From Panagrolaimus kolymaensis (taxonomy: Eukaryota > Nematoda > Chromadorea > Rhabditida > Panagrolaimidae): 64,000 bases of DNA. Positions within the stretch are counted from its first letter, which is position 1. Each line of letters starts with the position of its first letter. Where the stretch lies: the NCBI GenBank assembly GCA_028622995.1, contig JAJQJQ010000009.1:5766001-5830000 (forward strand), read 5' to 3'. Shown piece after piece: positions 1 to 14,649 of the stretch. Below the pieces are notes generated by a model. It searched no databases. It was not told the DNA's origin and was given only the letters and a program-made list of their open reading frames with translations. The position numbers were made by a program, and so were the translations under genes.

Positions 1-150
1 GATAGTATTTTTTTAAATTTGTTATGAAAATTAGAAAATTTGAGGTTCAGTATATAAAATGAATGAAAAAAATTTTAAAAAAAGAATTAAAAGCCCTCTA
101 ATTTGGTTCCAGGTTTTTCATTCATTTTTGCTCTCTTTTTTCTTTTTTTT

Positions 151-706
151 TTACAACAACCGCTTAATCCCGGAAGTGGTTGCTTCCGTTCTCGTTGCTG
201 ATGTAAGACTAAATTGCTATCTTTAAATTATTTTTAAGAGAAAAAAATGTTTTACTTTAGCCTACATTATTCCATAAAAATGAATTACAAACTTTAAAAA
301 AATTACTTTAGTTTAGTAAAATATCAAACCTGTTCATGATTGCAACTGCTTCTTCTTTTTGGGGCGAAATTGTGTTCTTTTTGCTTCCACCTCCAGTAAT
401 TTTAAAATGTACCCGCTTCAAAGACGACGATGAAGAAGATGGTGTTGTAGTTGATTTGCCTCCTCCGCTTTGTGAACGTTTTAAACTACTTTTCTTTCGT
501 TTTGGAGTGCTGATTTCTTGAAAAGAAATCGGACTATCAAAATTTGAATAATATTTATCACAATTACAACCGTCGTAATAAAAATAACACGAATATCCTT
601 CGGCTGTTTTACTTGATGTCACAAAATGTTTACTTTTTATTGAATTTTGTGATAATATTAATGGATCATACAATTTTGTAGTATTTGAAGAATGAGACGC
701 ACCCAT
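151..706 (-). CDS. Small putative N-myristoylated protein with a possible PP1-docking motif
   Basis: I do not recognise a family. The proposed model has two exons: 330-706, donor GTTTGA, then 151-208 after an acceptor ending TTTAG. The joined frame gives 144 residues. The N terminus MGASHSS fits an N-myristoylation signal (Gly2, Ser6), which would place the protein at a membrane. The middle is low complexity and rich in Ser, Thr, Lys and Gly, with a run of six Ser. Next comes KRVHFKI, which contains RVHF, a match to the RVxF docking motif for protein phosphatase 1. There are no membrane segments. Without splicing the frame still closes after 132 residues, so the second exon is likely but not proven. 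The function, including PP1 binding, is inferred from short motifs only. Confidence 0.55.
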
Positions 707-3700
707 GCGTTTATAGATAAATAGTATTAAATATACTTAGTTTTTAGTTCATTGAAATTATATTAATAATAATAAAAAGGCATTCAGAGAATACACCTGA
801 AAATAGAAAAGAGGATTTAACGAAGAAAAAAAATATTTATTTTATTTTTCGAACAAAAAAGTACATAACATTCAGGTGAGTCAGACGACGACGACGACGA
901 CAAATACATAATAATTCTGGCAGAAAACATGCAAAAAAAATAAAAAGGGCACAAATGAGGCGACGAAACTCTTGCTTGCATCCAAACACATGCATATTCA
1001 AAAGTGAGAGAGTAACTACCGAAACATTGATGGCTTGGTTCTCTCTAACTCTCTCCCAAAGCGGCAATTCACACACAAAAAAAAATAATAAATTTACACA
1101 AAATGTGCGCAAAAACCAGCGCTTTCTTTTTTCAACTACTTTTTTTAGAATATTTATGAATGGCATTTTTAAAAGTGTATGTAAGTACTAAGTAAAGCCT
1201 AACAAAGATTTTCTTTAACAATTGCGAAAGGAAAAACTTAAAATAAAGGCATGCTTTGAAGCATTAAAATCAAACAAAAAGAAAAATAATAATAGAAACA
1301 AAGGTTTTTAGTATTAAAAAAAGAAATACATTGAAAATTAAAAAAGTAGTTAGTTAAAAGTAAAAAAGGCTTTAAAAAATAAAGATTGACATTGTAGTCT
1401 TTTTTCCGTTAAAGAGCAGCAGCGACAGTTTAGTATATTTTATTTTTTATTTTCGCAACAACCCAATTGCCTTTGAAACTGCTTTTTGATGGTGGAGCTT
1501 TGCTCCGTCGCTTCGAGTTACCCGCGCTAAAGCTAGTGTCGCCTCGTTCGTTCGACGTTTAGCTAATCAGCCGAGCATTATGTGCCAAATAATGCATGCT
1601 TGCTTTTTTTGCCCTCCTAAGGGGTCAAACAAGAAGATGAAGCTAAGTCAAATAACTAACTAACAAACAACACAAAGCCTTAAAACCGCCGGCATTATTA
1701 AGAAGAAGGAAAAAAGAAGCACAAACAAAATTTTCATGGAAAACAGACATCATCAGTTCATTTTGTTATTTGGCTTAAATAGTTTTTTTAAATTTTTTCT
1801 TCTTCGTCCTTTTTTTAAAAATATAAAGCTAGCTTTATTTTTTGCGCAAAAATAACTAAAAAAAATTTCGTTAAAAAAAGTAAAGAAAAAATGAGTGACT
1901 TTATTTATTTTTTATTTTTTTTAAGAAAAAAGAAAGAAAAGAAAAAGCTTTTCTTATGCATAACTTTAGTTTGTTGTCGCTGGAAGGAATGGAAGGAAGT
2001 GAAAATGGCAGGCAAAAAAAAATTGCGCAGCTAGAAAAGTCAGAAGCAAAGAAAAAAAATTAATTCGAAAGCATTTTTTTTTCTTGCTAAATTATGAAAA
2101 TTAAAACAGTGTTGTTATTTTGCAAAAGTAAAAAAAGAAGATGAAGAACAAATGAAGCTAATTATTATTGGATATGAGTGAGGAAAAACATTTTTTATTT
2201 TTCTGTCTCTTTCAGCGGCACTTTTTTTTGCTTTCCATTTAAAAAAAAGAAGAACACTTAAAAAATTGCGCATCTATTTTTCTTTCCAGAAGCATTGTTT
2301 CTTTCGATAAAATATAAAAGAAGAAAAGAAACTCAAACAAAGCAAAGCCAAAAGAAAACTAGCGTTGACTTGTTTTTAAGAAGCTAATGTGGTGGTATCA
2401 TTGACGTGTGCCTGTGTTGCCTAACTTTATCCTGAAGGAAGGAGTCCAAGAAAAGTAGTCTGCGCGTGGTCGTCGTTATCTTCTTTCCTCTCCGGTATGC
2501 GACGTCTTCAATTTGGAGCTCCTTTTGCGTCCAGAAAAAGCTACCAAAGAAAAAATAACAAGCAGCTATTGACTTAATTTTTCTTCTAGAAAAAAACCTT
2601 GTTTTTTTAGCTCTTTCTTATTTCTGAGCGTCTATAAACTTAAATAAAATGCTATTATAACGAGACACGGCAGGATAAAGAATAAATCGATTTGAACAAC
2701 TTTGTCATCAGACAGAAATAAAATGAAAAAAAAATTCTTATGTTTTTTTTTTCAAGTCTAACAACAATATTTTTTTATTTGGAGACAAACCATTTTCACA
2801 CAGGAAAAATAAAAAGGGCTTTCAATAACTTTTTTTGAAGATGAAAAGAGAAGAAACAATTTTGCAACTATTGAAGTGTGCTTTAAATTTGCTTAAGGCA
2901 AATAAAAAGTATGAAATTAAAATTATTTTTGTTTTGTTAAAAAAATATATTCAGTCCGGGCTTCTTCCATGTATCATAGATAAAATTCATATATAATTTT
3001 TCATGTTTCATCTTGCTTTTTTAAGGTGCGTTGTCTATAAATCACAATTTTTATTTTTGTCACAATTAAACCTCTTGATTAAACAAAAAATATATGCAGA
3101 CACCTGTTTAATGACATCCATGTTTTTTTTAATCAAATTTTCTTCTTCCTTTTTGTTATTCTTCTTTTTTTTAAACAAAAAACTATGGTACAGCAATTAA
3201 GTAATTCGTTTTCCAAGAAAGAAAACTTAATCATATTATTAAAGATTTTTTTATCGACGTGGTGTAAAAATTGAGAAATTGTTGCGTCAAGAAGGCACAT
3301 AAAAAAACTATTTTTCGAAGTGGTTCACAAAAGTTTATTTATTAATAGCACTTTATTGTTAATTGTTCAATAAAAGAAATCTGACAAAGAATACTAAATT
3401 CTAGTAATCAAAAATCTCGTGAGACAAACTTTGGGTTTTAATGAAAAAATTTTGTTTTGCAATCATCAATGGCAAAACAGTTAACATTATAAACAACTCA
3501 CTTGAAATAAATTATAAATTATGTAAGACAAATTTATGCCAAGTTTACATTTAAAAACAAATAAGAAAGGAAACGATGTAGGGAAGTGTATGTCAAGCTA
3601 TACTGTTAATCCCACAAAACCCACAGCGCCACCTCGGCGCAATAAAGTCTTATTCATCTTTGGTTAATTTGAAATAAATATTGCAATGGTAAACCACTTA

Positions 3701-4269
3701 GTAGTCCATTTTCCGACAATAAATAAAATTAAATCATTACCTTTTATCCAAGATTTTATCATTTTTGGGTAAAAATTGAGTAATTGTTGTTTCATCCAGC
3801 CCATTTAAAAAATGACTGTTCAACTTTTCTAACTGATACACAAAAATACATATTTGTTGTATTTTATTTTTGCCAAAATTTCAATATTTTAATATCTTAA
3901 CAAAATGACTAATTGTTTTTTGCCTCTAATCTACATATAAAAGTAATAATAATCATACATCAGAAAATTTTTTCACCAACCATTTTTTTGTTTTGCTTTA
4001 GGGTCGAAAGTAGTGCTATGTCTTGTGGACACACACACATGCAAGTATTTACTAAAAGTTGGTCTCTATGGAAAGGAAATAGGAAGTGCCTGACGCCCAT
4101 ACACATTGGCGCTCTCGTGTTTGAAGAAAGAAGAAAAAATCCGTTCCAAAATGCACGGAATTGCGCTTTTTGCAGATAGCTTTTTTTAAATTAAACCAAA
4201 AAAGCCTGTAAAATCTCTTTTTTGATTATTAAATGTGTATTTTTTTATAGAAATTAAGTAAAAATAATA
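707..4269. other. Long gene-free stretch upstream of the ZIP gene
   Basis: About 3.5 kb with no convincing coding sequence. Part of it (about 1.2-2.4 kb) is A-rich on the + strand, with many homopolymer runs. The open frames here are low-complexity Lys/Phe/Ile-rich shadows. Several short acceptor-like tracts are present near 4000-4170, so a 5' untranslated exon or an outron of the downstream gene could lie here. Nothing else is recognised. Confidence 0.6.
883..901. repeat. Short GAC/ACG trinucleotide repeat
   Basis: Six tandem copies of a GAC-type trinucleotide lie in otherwise AT-rich non-coding DNA. It is a simple microsatellite. Confidence 0.8.
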
Positions 4270-5745
4270 ATGGAGTTTCTACAAAATATTTCTTCCACTG
4301 AATTAAAAGAATTTTGTATAGAAAAATTAGGCGCTGAAGCTGTCGATGATATCACTCATCATCACAATGTGAGGCCCGAAGCATATATAGGTAAGCAAGC
4401 ATTTTTGTTTAAAATTTTTTGTTATAAAACTTAAATATTCTAGTTTGGTCCTTGGGATTGGCATTTGTTACATTTATAAGTTTATCAGCCGCAGTTGGAA
4501 TATTATTTATGAAATATATGTCGAAACATTTATTTGAAAAATTTATAACCTTTTTTGTTGCCGTTGGAGTTGGAACTTTGAGTGGTTCATCAGTTTTTCA
4601 TTTATTGCCACAGGTATTTGCTATTTTAAAGAAAACATTTTACTCATTTTAAAAGTTTTTAGGCTTATCATTTAGTTCATGAATTTGATGCAAATGCAGA
4701 TCACTCATATTTATGGAAATCGTTTGTCGCCGTTGCAGGAATATATTTATTTTTCATTGCAGATAAAGTAATCAAAATTGTTCTTGAAGCTCGCAAACGA
4801 AGTAAAGATTATGAATTGAAAAAATTTTCTGGAAATAATTCTGAATCAGGTTTAAATAATGGAACTGACACCAGTAATACTCGATCGAGACAGTCCTCCG
4901 ATGCTTTGATGTCATATATTAAAGATGGAAATGCTCATCAAAAAGATTCTTTAGTTAATAACACTGATGCCAATGAAGATTCTGCCGTCGTCGTTATGAA
5001 TGGAGCTACTCTTCATCAAGAAAGTTTGCATCAGGTAACTCTATTCTTCCAAGAATATATAAAAAATAATTATTAAGTTTTTAGACTCATTCAATGTGTG
5101 CCCATGATCATGATGTTCTTTATAACACTGGAGATTCTGTAATTGCCACAGTAGCTTGGATGATAATTTTTGGTGATGGACTTCATAACTTCATCGATGG
5201 TGTTAGCATCGGTGCAAGTTTCTCAGAATCCATTTTGAGCGGATTGAGTGTTAGCGTCGCTGTAATGTGTGAAGAATTTCCACATGAATTAGGTAAGAAA
5301 ATTATATCAAATTTTTCTGGAGACATTAATTAAGTAAATTTAAATTTTTTTAGGTGATGTTGCAATTCTTGTCAGTGCAGGAATGTCTCTTCGCCAAGCT
5401 CTCGTTTACAATGTCCTCAGCGCCCTTACTTGCTATCTTGGCTTTTTTATTGGAGCAGCATTCGGTAATTTAAACGATGAATTTGCTGCATACATTTTTG
5501 CATTCGCTGGTGGAATGTTTTTGTATATTTCCATTGGTTGCATGGTAAACTTTAAAGCTTTGACAAACACTTTTAAAATAAAACTTTTTTAGATGCCCGA
5601 AATGAAAGTTGCAATGGAAAATGCATTAGAAATTTCAGTTAATAAAGCAATAAAAGTTTTAATTTATCAAATATGTGGTATATTTTTGGGTTTAACAATT
5701 ATGGTCGTTATGGCTCGTTTTGGAGGTTCAATAACTTTTAATTAA
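4270..5745 (+). CDS. ZIP metal transporter, SLC39A8/SLC39A14-like (LIV-1 subfamily)
   Basis: Imports divalent metals (Zn, and probably Mn or Fe) into the cytosol across the plasma or an organelle membrane. Six exons (4270-4390, 4444-4613, 4663-5034, 5085-5292, 5354-5544, 5593-5745) join in phase to about 404 residues. The order is a short His-containing N terminus, TM1-TM3, a Ser/Asn/His-rich cytoplasmic loop, TM4 with HNFIDG, TM5 with EEFPHELGD, then TM6-TM8 ending GGSITFN. Most LIV-1 members have HExPHExGD in TM5. The first His is Glu here, which is the hallmark of human ZIP8 and ZIP14, known Mn/Fe/Zn/Cd carriers. The protein lacks the long extracellular domain seen in some LIV-1 members, although a missed 5' exon is possible. 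The start was chosen as the first ATG in phase with the rest. Confidence 0.9.
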
Positions 5746-6859
5746 AAGAATTTTTCAAAATGAAAAATTATAATAGAAGCATTATTGTTTACGAGAGCTT
5801 TCATTAACCTTTCGAGAATATATTCATTTTTCACGCTCAATAGTCTTGCATTTTACGAGTTTTAAACTTTTGTCAATTTTGTAGGTAATAAAAAATTTTT
5901 GTTCTAAAACTTAATCAAAAAAAGTAAATTTGAAAAATTGTTATATTATTTGTTGGTAAAGAATTTTATATTCGATGCTTTTTCTTGTTCTTTCTATTCT
6001 TCCTAAAGTTTTCCTATTGTCTGTTATTCTTTCAATTTATGTAGGTGTTAGTTGAATCGTGCCATATATGAAATAAAAAAGTAATCAAAAAGTCATAAAA
6101 TAAAAGTCATATTTTTTAGTAATAAATAAAAAGAAATGAATAGAAAAATAATGAAATCCAGCAAAAAATAAATCAAAAAAAGAAAAAGGAAAAAAGTTTT
6201 CAATCAATATTCCAACAATCATCAGACCACCATCACCAGACAAATGCGACCGGAAAACAAAATACATACTTTGCTTCAATGAACTAACAAATGATTGATT
6301 TTTTAGCGCGTTTTTTTGTTTCTTTTTTTCTCTTGTTCACTTTTTTTTAAGCTGTCGATAATCTCATAAGTATTTATGAGTTTAAAAAAAAAACTTGTTA
6401 AAAAATTGCTTTAAATTTTTTAAAATTTATAATTAATCTCAAAAAAATCATACGTCGATCAAAGTTTTTTTGTTCCCACTTTTTGTTGTTAAAAATCAAG
6501 CCATTGTTGAAATTTTTTTAATTGAAAATATTTTAATCATCGCTATTTTGGGAATAATCGATAGCATTTTTTTTCTTGAATTTTTCAAACAAACAAAAAA
6601 TTGTTATTTGTTTAAAAAAATTACACATTTTTTTATTTACTAAAAAACTTTGAATGAAACGGACCATTAAAAAAGTGACAATGAGAGTGAATTATATGTT
6701 TATTGTTTGTTGGATCATAAAATTATTTATAAAAAAAAACAAGTTTAGTGTATTCAATCGATCTCATCTGCCCTTTTCATCCCATTCAAATCCTAAAAAA
6801 AAGGTGTTAAGGGGAGGAGCTCTTACATAATCATTCGTTCATCAGAAGAAAAAATAAAA
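5746..6859. other. Intergenic region between ZIP and SLC22 genes
   Basis: AT-rich spacer with poly-A and poly-T runs. The open frame on the minus strand is low complexity and is not supported. AATAAA-like signals follow the ZIP stop. The last 200 bases before 6860 are probably the promoter or outron of the transporter gene. Confidence 0.6.
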
Positions 6860-8872
6860 ATGAAAAATGTCAATGAATCACGTCGATGCTTTCCTTCCGT
6901 GGAAGCATCAACCGCATCAGCAACAGCAGAATGCTCTTCAAGAACCACATCAGACGCTTCCACAACTAATTTTGTTGATTACGGGAATACGGTGGCGGTT
7001 GCTCCTAATTCTCCAATAGATTCAGAAATGGGTGTTTTACTTATTGAAAATAATCCAAAAAATGGTCAATTTAAAACCACTGAAGAAGTTTTGGCGAGAT
7101 TAGGTTTGTAAATGGATATTTTTAAGATTTGTTTTAAAAAAAACCAATTTTAGGGTGGAAAAATTATAAATTAATTTATATTGTTGTATCGATGGCATTT
7201 GTTTGGGGTTTAGCTGCAATGCCAATAATGTCAACTGCTTTTGCAGTGGAGGGAATTAAATGTCCAACTCCGAATGATACACATTGTCTTGAAGAAAAAG
7301 AACGATTTTATAGTATTGAAAAACAGGTAAATAAATTAATTTAGTCTAAAAAGCATTGATTGGAATAATGATTTTTAGTTTCATCTTGTTCCGGATCCAT
7401 TTTATAATGGCGAATTATTTGGAACAATATTTTTATTTGGAAATATGTTTGTTGGAACTTTTTTGGGTTATTTAGCTGACATGTAATTTTTTATTTATTT
7501 AAATTTTCTAATTCCAACATTTTTTATTTATTTGCAGAGTTGGAAGAAGGGTGATCGTTGTTGGAAGTATTTTTGCTATGGGTGTTTTTGGATGTTTGTG
7601 TGCCATTTCCAACTCATTTCCTTTATTATTAATAATGAGGTTTTTCCAAGGCGGATTTTTTACAGTAATTTTTTTACTTTCCTTTCCAAAAAAACAATAT
7701 AAAATTATTTAGCCTTCAAGTATGGTAAACTGGGTGATTGCAAGTGAATGCATAAGCATAAATTATCATGGACATGCATCCATGGTTTTTGGTTTATGGT
7801 GGGTTTTTGGTTATTGTATTGTTGCTGGAATTGCATATATTTTGCCTAATTGGCAACATTTAATGCTTGCCGCTTCTATTCCAAGCATAATTTTTGGAAT
7901 TTTATTTTGGTTTACCATTCCTGAAAGCTTTCAATTTTTGGTTGAAAAGGGAAAACGAGCTGAAACAAAAAAATGGATAGAAAATGTTGAAAACCCCAAA
8001 GATCGATTAAATTGTGATGTCAATTATCTTTTTGAATCAATTCAAGCTCAAGATGCGGATGAAATTCAAGAAGAAACAAGTTTTAGAGCTTCAATGCAAT
8101 TTTTACTTTCTCACAAGAAATATCTCGTTTATTTGTTTGCTGCTATCTTAATTTGGTAAGTATGCGATTTAAAGTAAATTTTAATTAATGATCCAATTTT
8201 TTCAAAAAATTACATATTTTGAAGATTTTAAGAATTTTTTAAAATTTATAAATACTTTCCAGGATTATCGATATGTTTGTTTACCAAGCCATGTCATTTT
8301 TAAGCACGGGGTTATCAGGAAACGCATATTTAAGTTATGTTTATTCTGGATTAGCTGAAATTCCAGCATATGTTTTCTCACCTATGTTAATGGATCGGTT
8401 TGTTTTGACATTTGTTTTGGAAAGATTTTGTTGACAAAAAAAAAATTTAGGATTGGTCGTAAAAAATCTGTTATTGTGTCACATATTTTTACGGGTGTTT
8501 CATTATTTCCATTAATTTTTATTCCGGGTAAAAATTTTTTCTATAAATTATAGATATTTAATCCCTAAATCTTTAGCCTCCAGCAACCTTTATATAGCTT
8601 TTTGGCTTTTGGGTAAATTTGGTATTGCCTCTTGTTTCATTGCACTTTTTGTTTATGGCGCTGAAATATTCCCAACTATCGTTCGAAATACTTGCCTTGG
8701 AACCTGTGCCTTTTTTGGAAATGTCGGTGGAATGTTAGGATTTCAATATAAATTTCTCGCGGAGATAAATCCTGTTTTACCGGTTATTCTTTATACAATT
8801 GCTTCATTTGCGGGTGGACTTATTACTTTTGTATTCCCAGAAACTATATCCCATCACCATCATTTACCTTAA
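6860..8872 (+). CDS. Organic cation/anion transporter-like protein, SLC22 family (MFS)
   Basis: A twelve-TM major facilitator of the SLC22 type, expected at the plasma membrane and moving organic cations or zwitterions. Eight exons (6860-7103, 7154-7326, 7379-7482, 7538-7664, 7713-8155, 8263-8397, 8451-8527, 8577-8872) join in phase to 532 residues. An unusual Ser/Thr/Ala-rich cytoplasmic N terminus of about 80 residues precedes TM1. A Cys-containing loop after TM1 is much shorter than in human OCTs. The MFS signature appears as GYLADIVGRR after TM2 and as DRIGRK in the second half. PESFQFLVEKGK, the PESPRWL-like SLC22 motif, lies after TM6. The C terminus is PETISHHHHLP, where PET is the usual end-of-TM12 motif. 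The substrate cannot be deduced. Confidence 0.88.
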
Positions 8873-9206
8873 TATAAATTTATCATTTGTATCTTTAAAT
8901 TTTTTTGTTTGTTAAATAAATATTACATTGACGCGTTTTTTTTTTGTTACACTTAAACATCCATCATTCGATGTAATAACAAAAAGAAAAATGTAACATT
9001 TATACTTACCAAAAAGGGCGAAAGTGTAATAAATTTTTAAGTGACATATTATTAATGATAAAAATGTTGCCATAATTGAAGAGTTCACATGGGAAAGAGA
9101 GATATGAAACTGGTTTTTTTAATGAGAAAATTATACAAAACAAAAAAAATCAACTACATAAAGGGCAAAGAAAAAAAATTTAGTTATCAAAAAGTTGGAG
9201 AAAATT
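8873..9206. other. Intergenic spacer, SLC22 to O-methyltransferase
   Basis: About 330 bases of AT-rich DNA between two genes on the same strand. I see an AATAAA-like signal at about 8914 and nothing else. Tandem genes this close could share an operon, but the spacing is wider than the roughly 100 bases typical of nematode operons. Confidence 0.5.
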
Positions 9207-10116
9207 ATGAACGCCAATAATTATCACCAGGGTAAAAATGAAAACCCAATTATCAAGTATTGTATTTCGGTTTGTTATTTTTTTTCAAATTTTTTTAGTG
9301 CTGGAAATTAATTTAAAGCTTTAGAAAAGCATCCATGAAACTGAGCTCGATAAAAAGCTCAGAGAAGAAACTTTGAGCAAGGCGAAGTTGTCCATTATGT
9401 TGAGCGCTCCGGAGACTTTACAACTTGGAAAAAACTTTATCCAATTAATTGGTGCTAAAAAAGTTTTGGATTTTGGTTAGTTTTAATTATTTACAAAAAT
9501 CAAGAATCCCATAAATTCCTTTTCTCTTTATAGGGACTTTCACTGGAGCTTCAGCTGCCGCATTTGCGAGTGTGATTCCCGATGATGGAAAGGTTTTGAC
9601 TATGGATATTTCACATGATGCACTCAATGATATTGGAATGCCCATTATTGACCAATACCCTGAAATTAAAAGGAAAATTGAATTCCGGAAAGCTCCAGCC
9701 CTTGATGTCGTTGGTAAAGATAAAAGTCAAAAACTTTGCCAAACTTTAAAATCCGATTTTCAGATGAATTAATTAAAAATGGTGAGTCTGGGCAATGGGA
9801 TTTTGGCTACATCGATGCTGATAAAGCAAATTACCCAAATTATTACAACAAAGCTGTGGAACTTCTTCGACCTGGTGGTGTCATTCTCATCGACAATGTA
9901 AGTTCAAAATGTTGACGCATGAAACATGAGCTGACTTTATTATTAATTCAAAAAAAATTTTAGGCCTTATTTTTCGGAACAGTTGTTAATAATCCAGACA
10001 AGGATGACCTTACTCGTGGCATAGTTAAATGCAATGAAATTATATTCCAAGATGATAGGACCCTTAGTATGCTTTTTGATATCGCTGATGGAATTCACCT
10101 TGCATTCAAAAAGTAA
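9207..10116 (+). CDS. Catechol/caffeoyl-CoA O-methyltransferase-like enzyme (COMT family)
   Basis: A class I S-adenosylmethionine-dependent O-methyltransferase, probably cytosolic, acting on a small hydroxyl-bearing substrate. Five exons (9207-9269, 9325-9475, 9534-9713, 9764-9897, 9964-10116) join in phase to 226 residues, the usual size. Exon 1 must be read through the tempting donor at 9231, because only the donor at 9270 keeps the frame. This gives the family's NPIIKYC start. Next come APETLQLG, the SAM-binding KVLDFGTFTGASA, LTMDIS (acidic end of beta 2), FGYIDADKANY with the metal-binding Asp, LRPGGVILIDNALFFG, and the typical end DIADGIHLAFKK. The nematode comt genes belong to this family. 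The true substrate is unknown. Confidence 0.88.
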
Positions 10117-10744
10117 ATACTGCTGCAGATAAGAAGAAAAAATAAATACATTTTCTTAAAAAATAGGTGTCAAAATAGTTTTATTGTAATTTTTCACTTT
10201 TTTATTTTTTTAAAGATACCACTGGAGGAAAAGGAACAATAAAATATAATAATAAAAAGAAGGAGAGGAGGAGATTCAAGTTCATCGCAGAGTAAAACCC
10301 AAAAAAATTGTTTTTAAAATGCTTATTTTTTCTGAAAGTAAAAAAATTGTGTATCAATTTAAAGAGAAAAAAAAGAATTCGCGAATAAATTTAAAAAAAT
10401 ATTTCAAATGTGTCTACAAAAGTAATAATCATAAAATGAATGACAAAACAGCACAGAAGAATATTATATATATATAGAAAATAGTTGAATCAATCAATCA
10501 TCATCACATAAAAAAAGATCTGAAGTTTTGAAATAATAATAATATTATTTTTTTTGTTGGAAGCAGTAATAACCAAAAAAAATTTTTAAGCATCCAAGAA
10601 AAAAGTTATATACCAGAAATTGAATTGTTGAAGAATTTGGTTGTAAAGAAAAAAGACCACTTCTCTCATTATTTACAAAGAAGAATTGACAAGAATTTTA
10701 TTTTATATTTTCTTTGTTTCACTTAATTTTAAATTTATTTAAAT
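10117..10744. other. Convergent intergenic region, O-methyltransferase and SRPK 3' ends
   Basis: About 630 bases of AT-rich 3' flanks shared by two converging genes. AATAAA-type signals are present on both sides. No coding potential was seen. Confidence 0.6.
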
Positions 10745-12840
<2,096 letters not shown>

Positions 12841-14649
12841 GGTTGTATTATTATGCGCCGTAATTATTGTTTTATTAAGCTTAACTGTTTTATGAAAAAC
12901 AGGAGCACCTTGCACCATCAATATTTGAAATTATTAACAAATGGTGGTAGAGGCAATATTGTTGGTTTCGATGATGATGATGACCAAAACGTGAAGGTGA
13001 AATGGTGAAACAGGCCAGATTGCGTTTAAAATATTTTTATCGGAGACACGCAATCGTGGCCGCCGCTGCTGCCTGCGCAAAAAGTAAAAAGAGCTGAAAT
13101 GAAAAAAAGACGTTATTATTAATAACAAAAAAATATGAGGAGACAAGAAGAAAGAAAGAAAAAACGTTTAAAAACTGATTGAATATTTTCGCGATGGCAA
13201 CAAAGGTTTTGAAAAAAAAACATAGACAATCTAGCTGCTTACTAAACACATGATGATGATGGACGCTAGCTAACGCAAAAACAAAAAATAAAAAATAGTT
13301 GAGTCGTGTTTGAGCAAAACGCAAGATGAGCAATTTCAAATGGCAACGAATTCATTTGTTCGTTCGCGACAAGAACAAAATATATAGTTTAAAAAATTTT
13401 AAATTAAAATGAGGCATATTATTTTAAAACACGTTAATAGTACACGTGAAGAATTTAAAAAATAAAAAAAAGACAAGGCAAAGCAAAGCAAAAAAAAAAA
13501 AATGCGCACCACTAACTTTGTCGTTCTACTAATTTCTAGTTTTTTTATTTTATTTCGGGTGGAATCGATCGATAAACCGCAGCCATCCTAGTAACGGTGG
13601 AAAGCAACATGCAGTTACGAAGAGAAAAAAAGACTGAACAATTTTTTTCCACCAAATTTTTTTGTATCGATCACCTTAGCAACCGAACCATAAAAAACGA
13701 AAGCTATATTTTTTTTCCACGGTTTTGTTTTCTTTTAGCGTTTTAAGTGTAAAAAAAATACATTTTTTAAACCATAGAAAAGAGAAAGACATGAAAACTT
13801 CTTCTTCCTCAAGAATTGCGCCAAAAGTTGAAAAAACAGGCAAGTCTTTGTCGTCTGTTGTCGTTGTTGGTTAGTTTTTGTGGAGAGGCTACTTTTTCTT
13901 TTTCTTTATTTTTTATATATTTTATTTTTGCAAATCCGCTGCCAGTTGTTGGTTGTTCAGTTAGTTTTAGAGTTTTTTTCTTCGTTACGCACACTATTAT
14001 GGTTGACCTTCTGTTTGGGCGCGAATTGAATGCGGCTGCGGCGGCGGCGGGCGTCGACGACGACGACGTTCTTCCTTCCTCCTCATCATCTCACATCCTT
14101 TCTTTATTTTCCTTTATTTTTTTCTTCGCGGCTTAAGTTTTTTTTCTCTCATCGTAATGGCAAGAAGAAAAGAAAAAACAAACCTTTTCAAGGCTTAACT
14201 AATGAACATACTATTTATTAAAATCCTCTTTCCTTCTTTTTCCTTAAATAACGAAGATCTATGCTTTTCTTTAAAATAAAAAAAATTCAATTAACAAAAA
14301 AATCCCTATGTTTAAAAAACTGCCGCCAAAACAAAACTAGAAAATATTTTTAATCAAAAAAAGGATACACCTTTTTTTTCTTTTTTTGGTCCATTGGTCA
14401 ATGATTTAATTTAATTAAATTTTTCTAATAACACTAAAATGATTATTCATCGCTTTGGACTTTCTTTTTAAGACCTTTACATTCCCTCATTTTTAGCGTG
14501 CTTCGTCTTTTCTTTTGTTTGATTTCTTTTTGTTGCAAATATCGAAGAATTATTGACTTTTTATTTAAAGCTTTTAAGCGAGCGGACAAACAATAATAAA
14601 TTTGATTTGTAGAAAAAAAGACCAAATTTTAGGTCCAAAACGACCGCTG
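12841..14649. other. Divergent intergenic region between SRPK and dynactin p150
   Basis: About 1.8 kb containing the 5' regions of two divergent genes. It is less AT-rich than elsewhere, with GC-rich trinucleotide patches at about 13050-13080 and 14030-14068 and several ATCGAT motifs (about 13560-13675). It probably holds both promoters. A TTTTAG acceptor at about 14631, just before the p150 ATG, could be a spliced-leader or 5'-UTR splice site. Open frames here are low complexity and rejected. Confidence 0.5.
14030..14068. repeat. Compound GCG/GAC trinucleotide repeat
   Basis: A run of GCG-type triplets passes directly into GAC triplets. It is a conspicuous GC-rich island in AT-rich upstream DNA. 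Confidence 0.8.

Noticed and set aside
837..1166. Minus-strand open frame of 109 codons.
   Set aside because: It is a low-complexity Phe/Leu/Arg-rich shadow in repeat-like DNA, with no splice context and no protein-like pattern.
3913..4179. Open frame just upstream of the ZIP gene.
   Set aside because: It spans a likely acceptor and UTR, and does not connect in phase to the ZIP exons.
9207..9232. Short first exon of the O-methyltransferase ending at the strong CAGG|GTAAAA donor.
   Set aside because: All acceptors downstream of it give stops. Reading on to the donor at 9270 restores phase and yields the family's NPIIKYC motif.
12934..13339. Minus-strand open frames upstream of SRPK.
   Set aside because: Phe/Leu/Ala-rich low complexity produced by poly-A and triplet tracts in the promoter region.
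13816..14221. Plus-strand open frames before p150.
   Set aside because: Composed of triplet-repeat Ala/Asp/Arg and Ser/Phe runs. Unrelated to p150.
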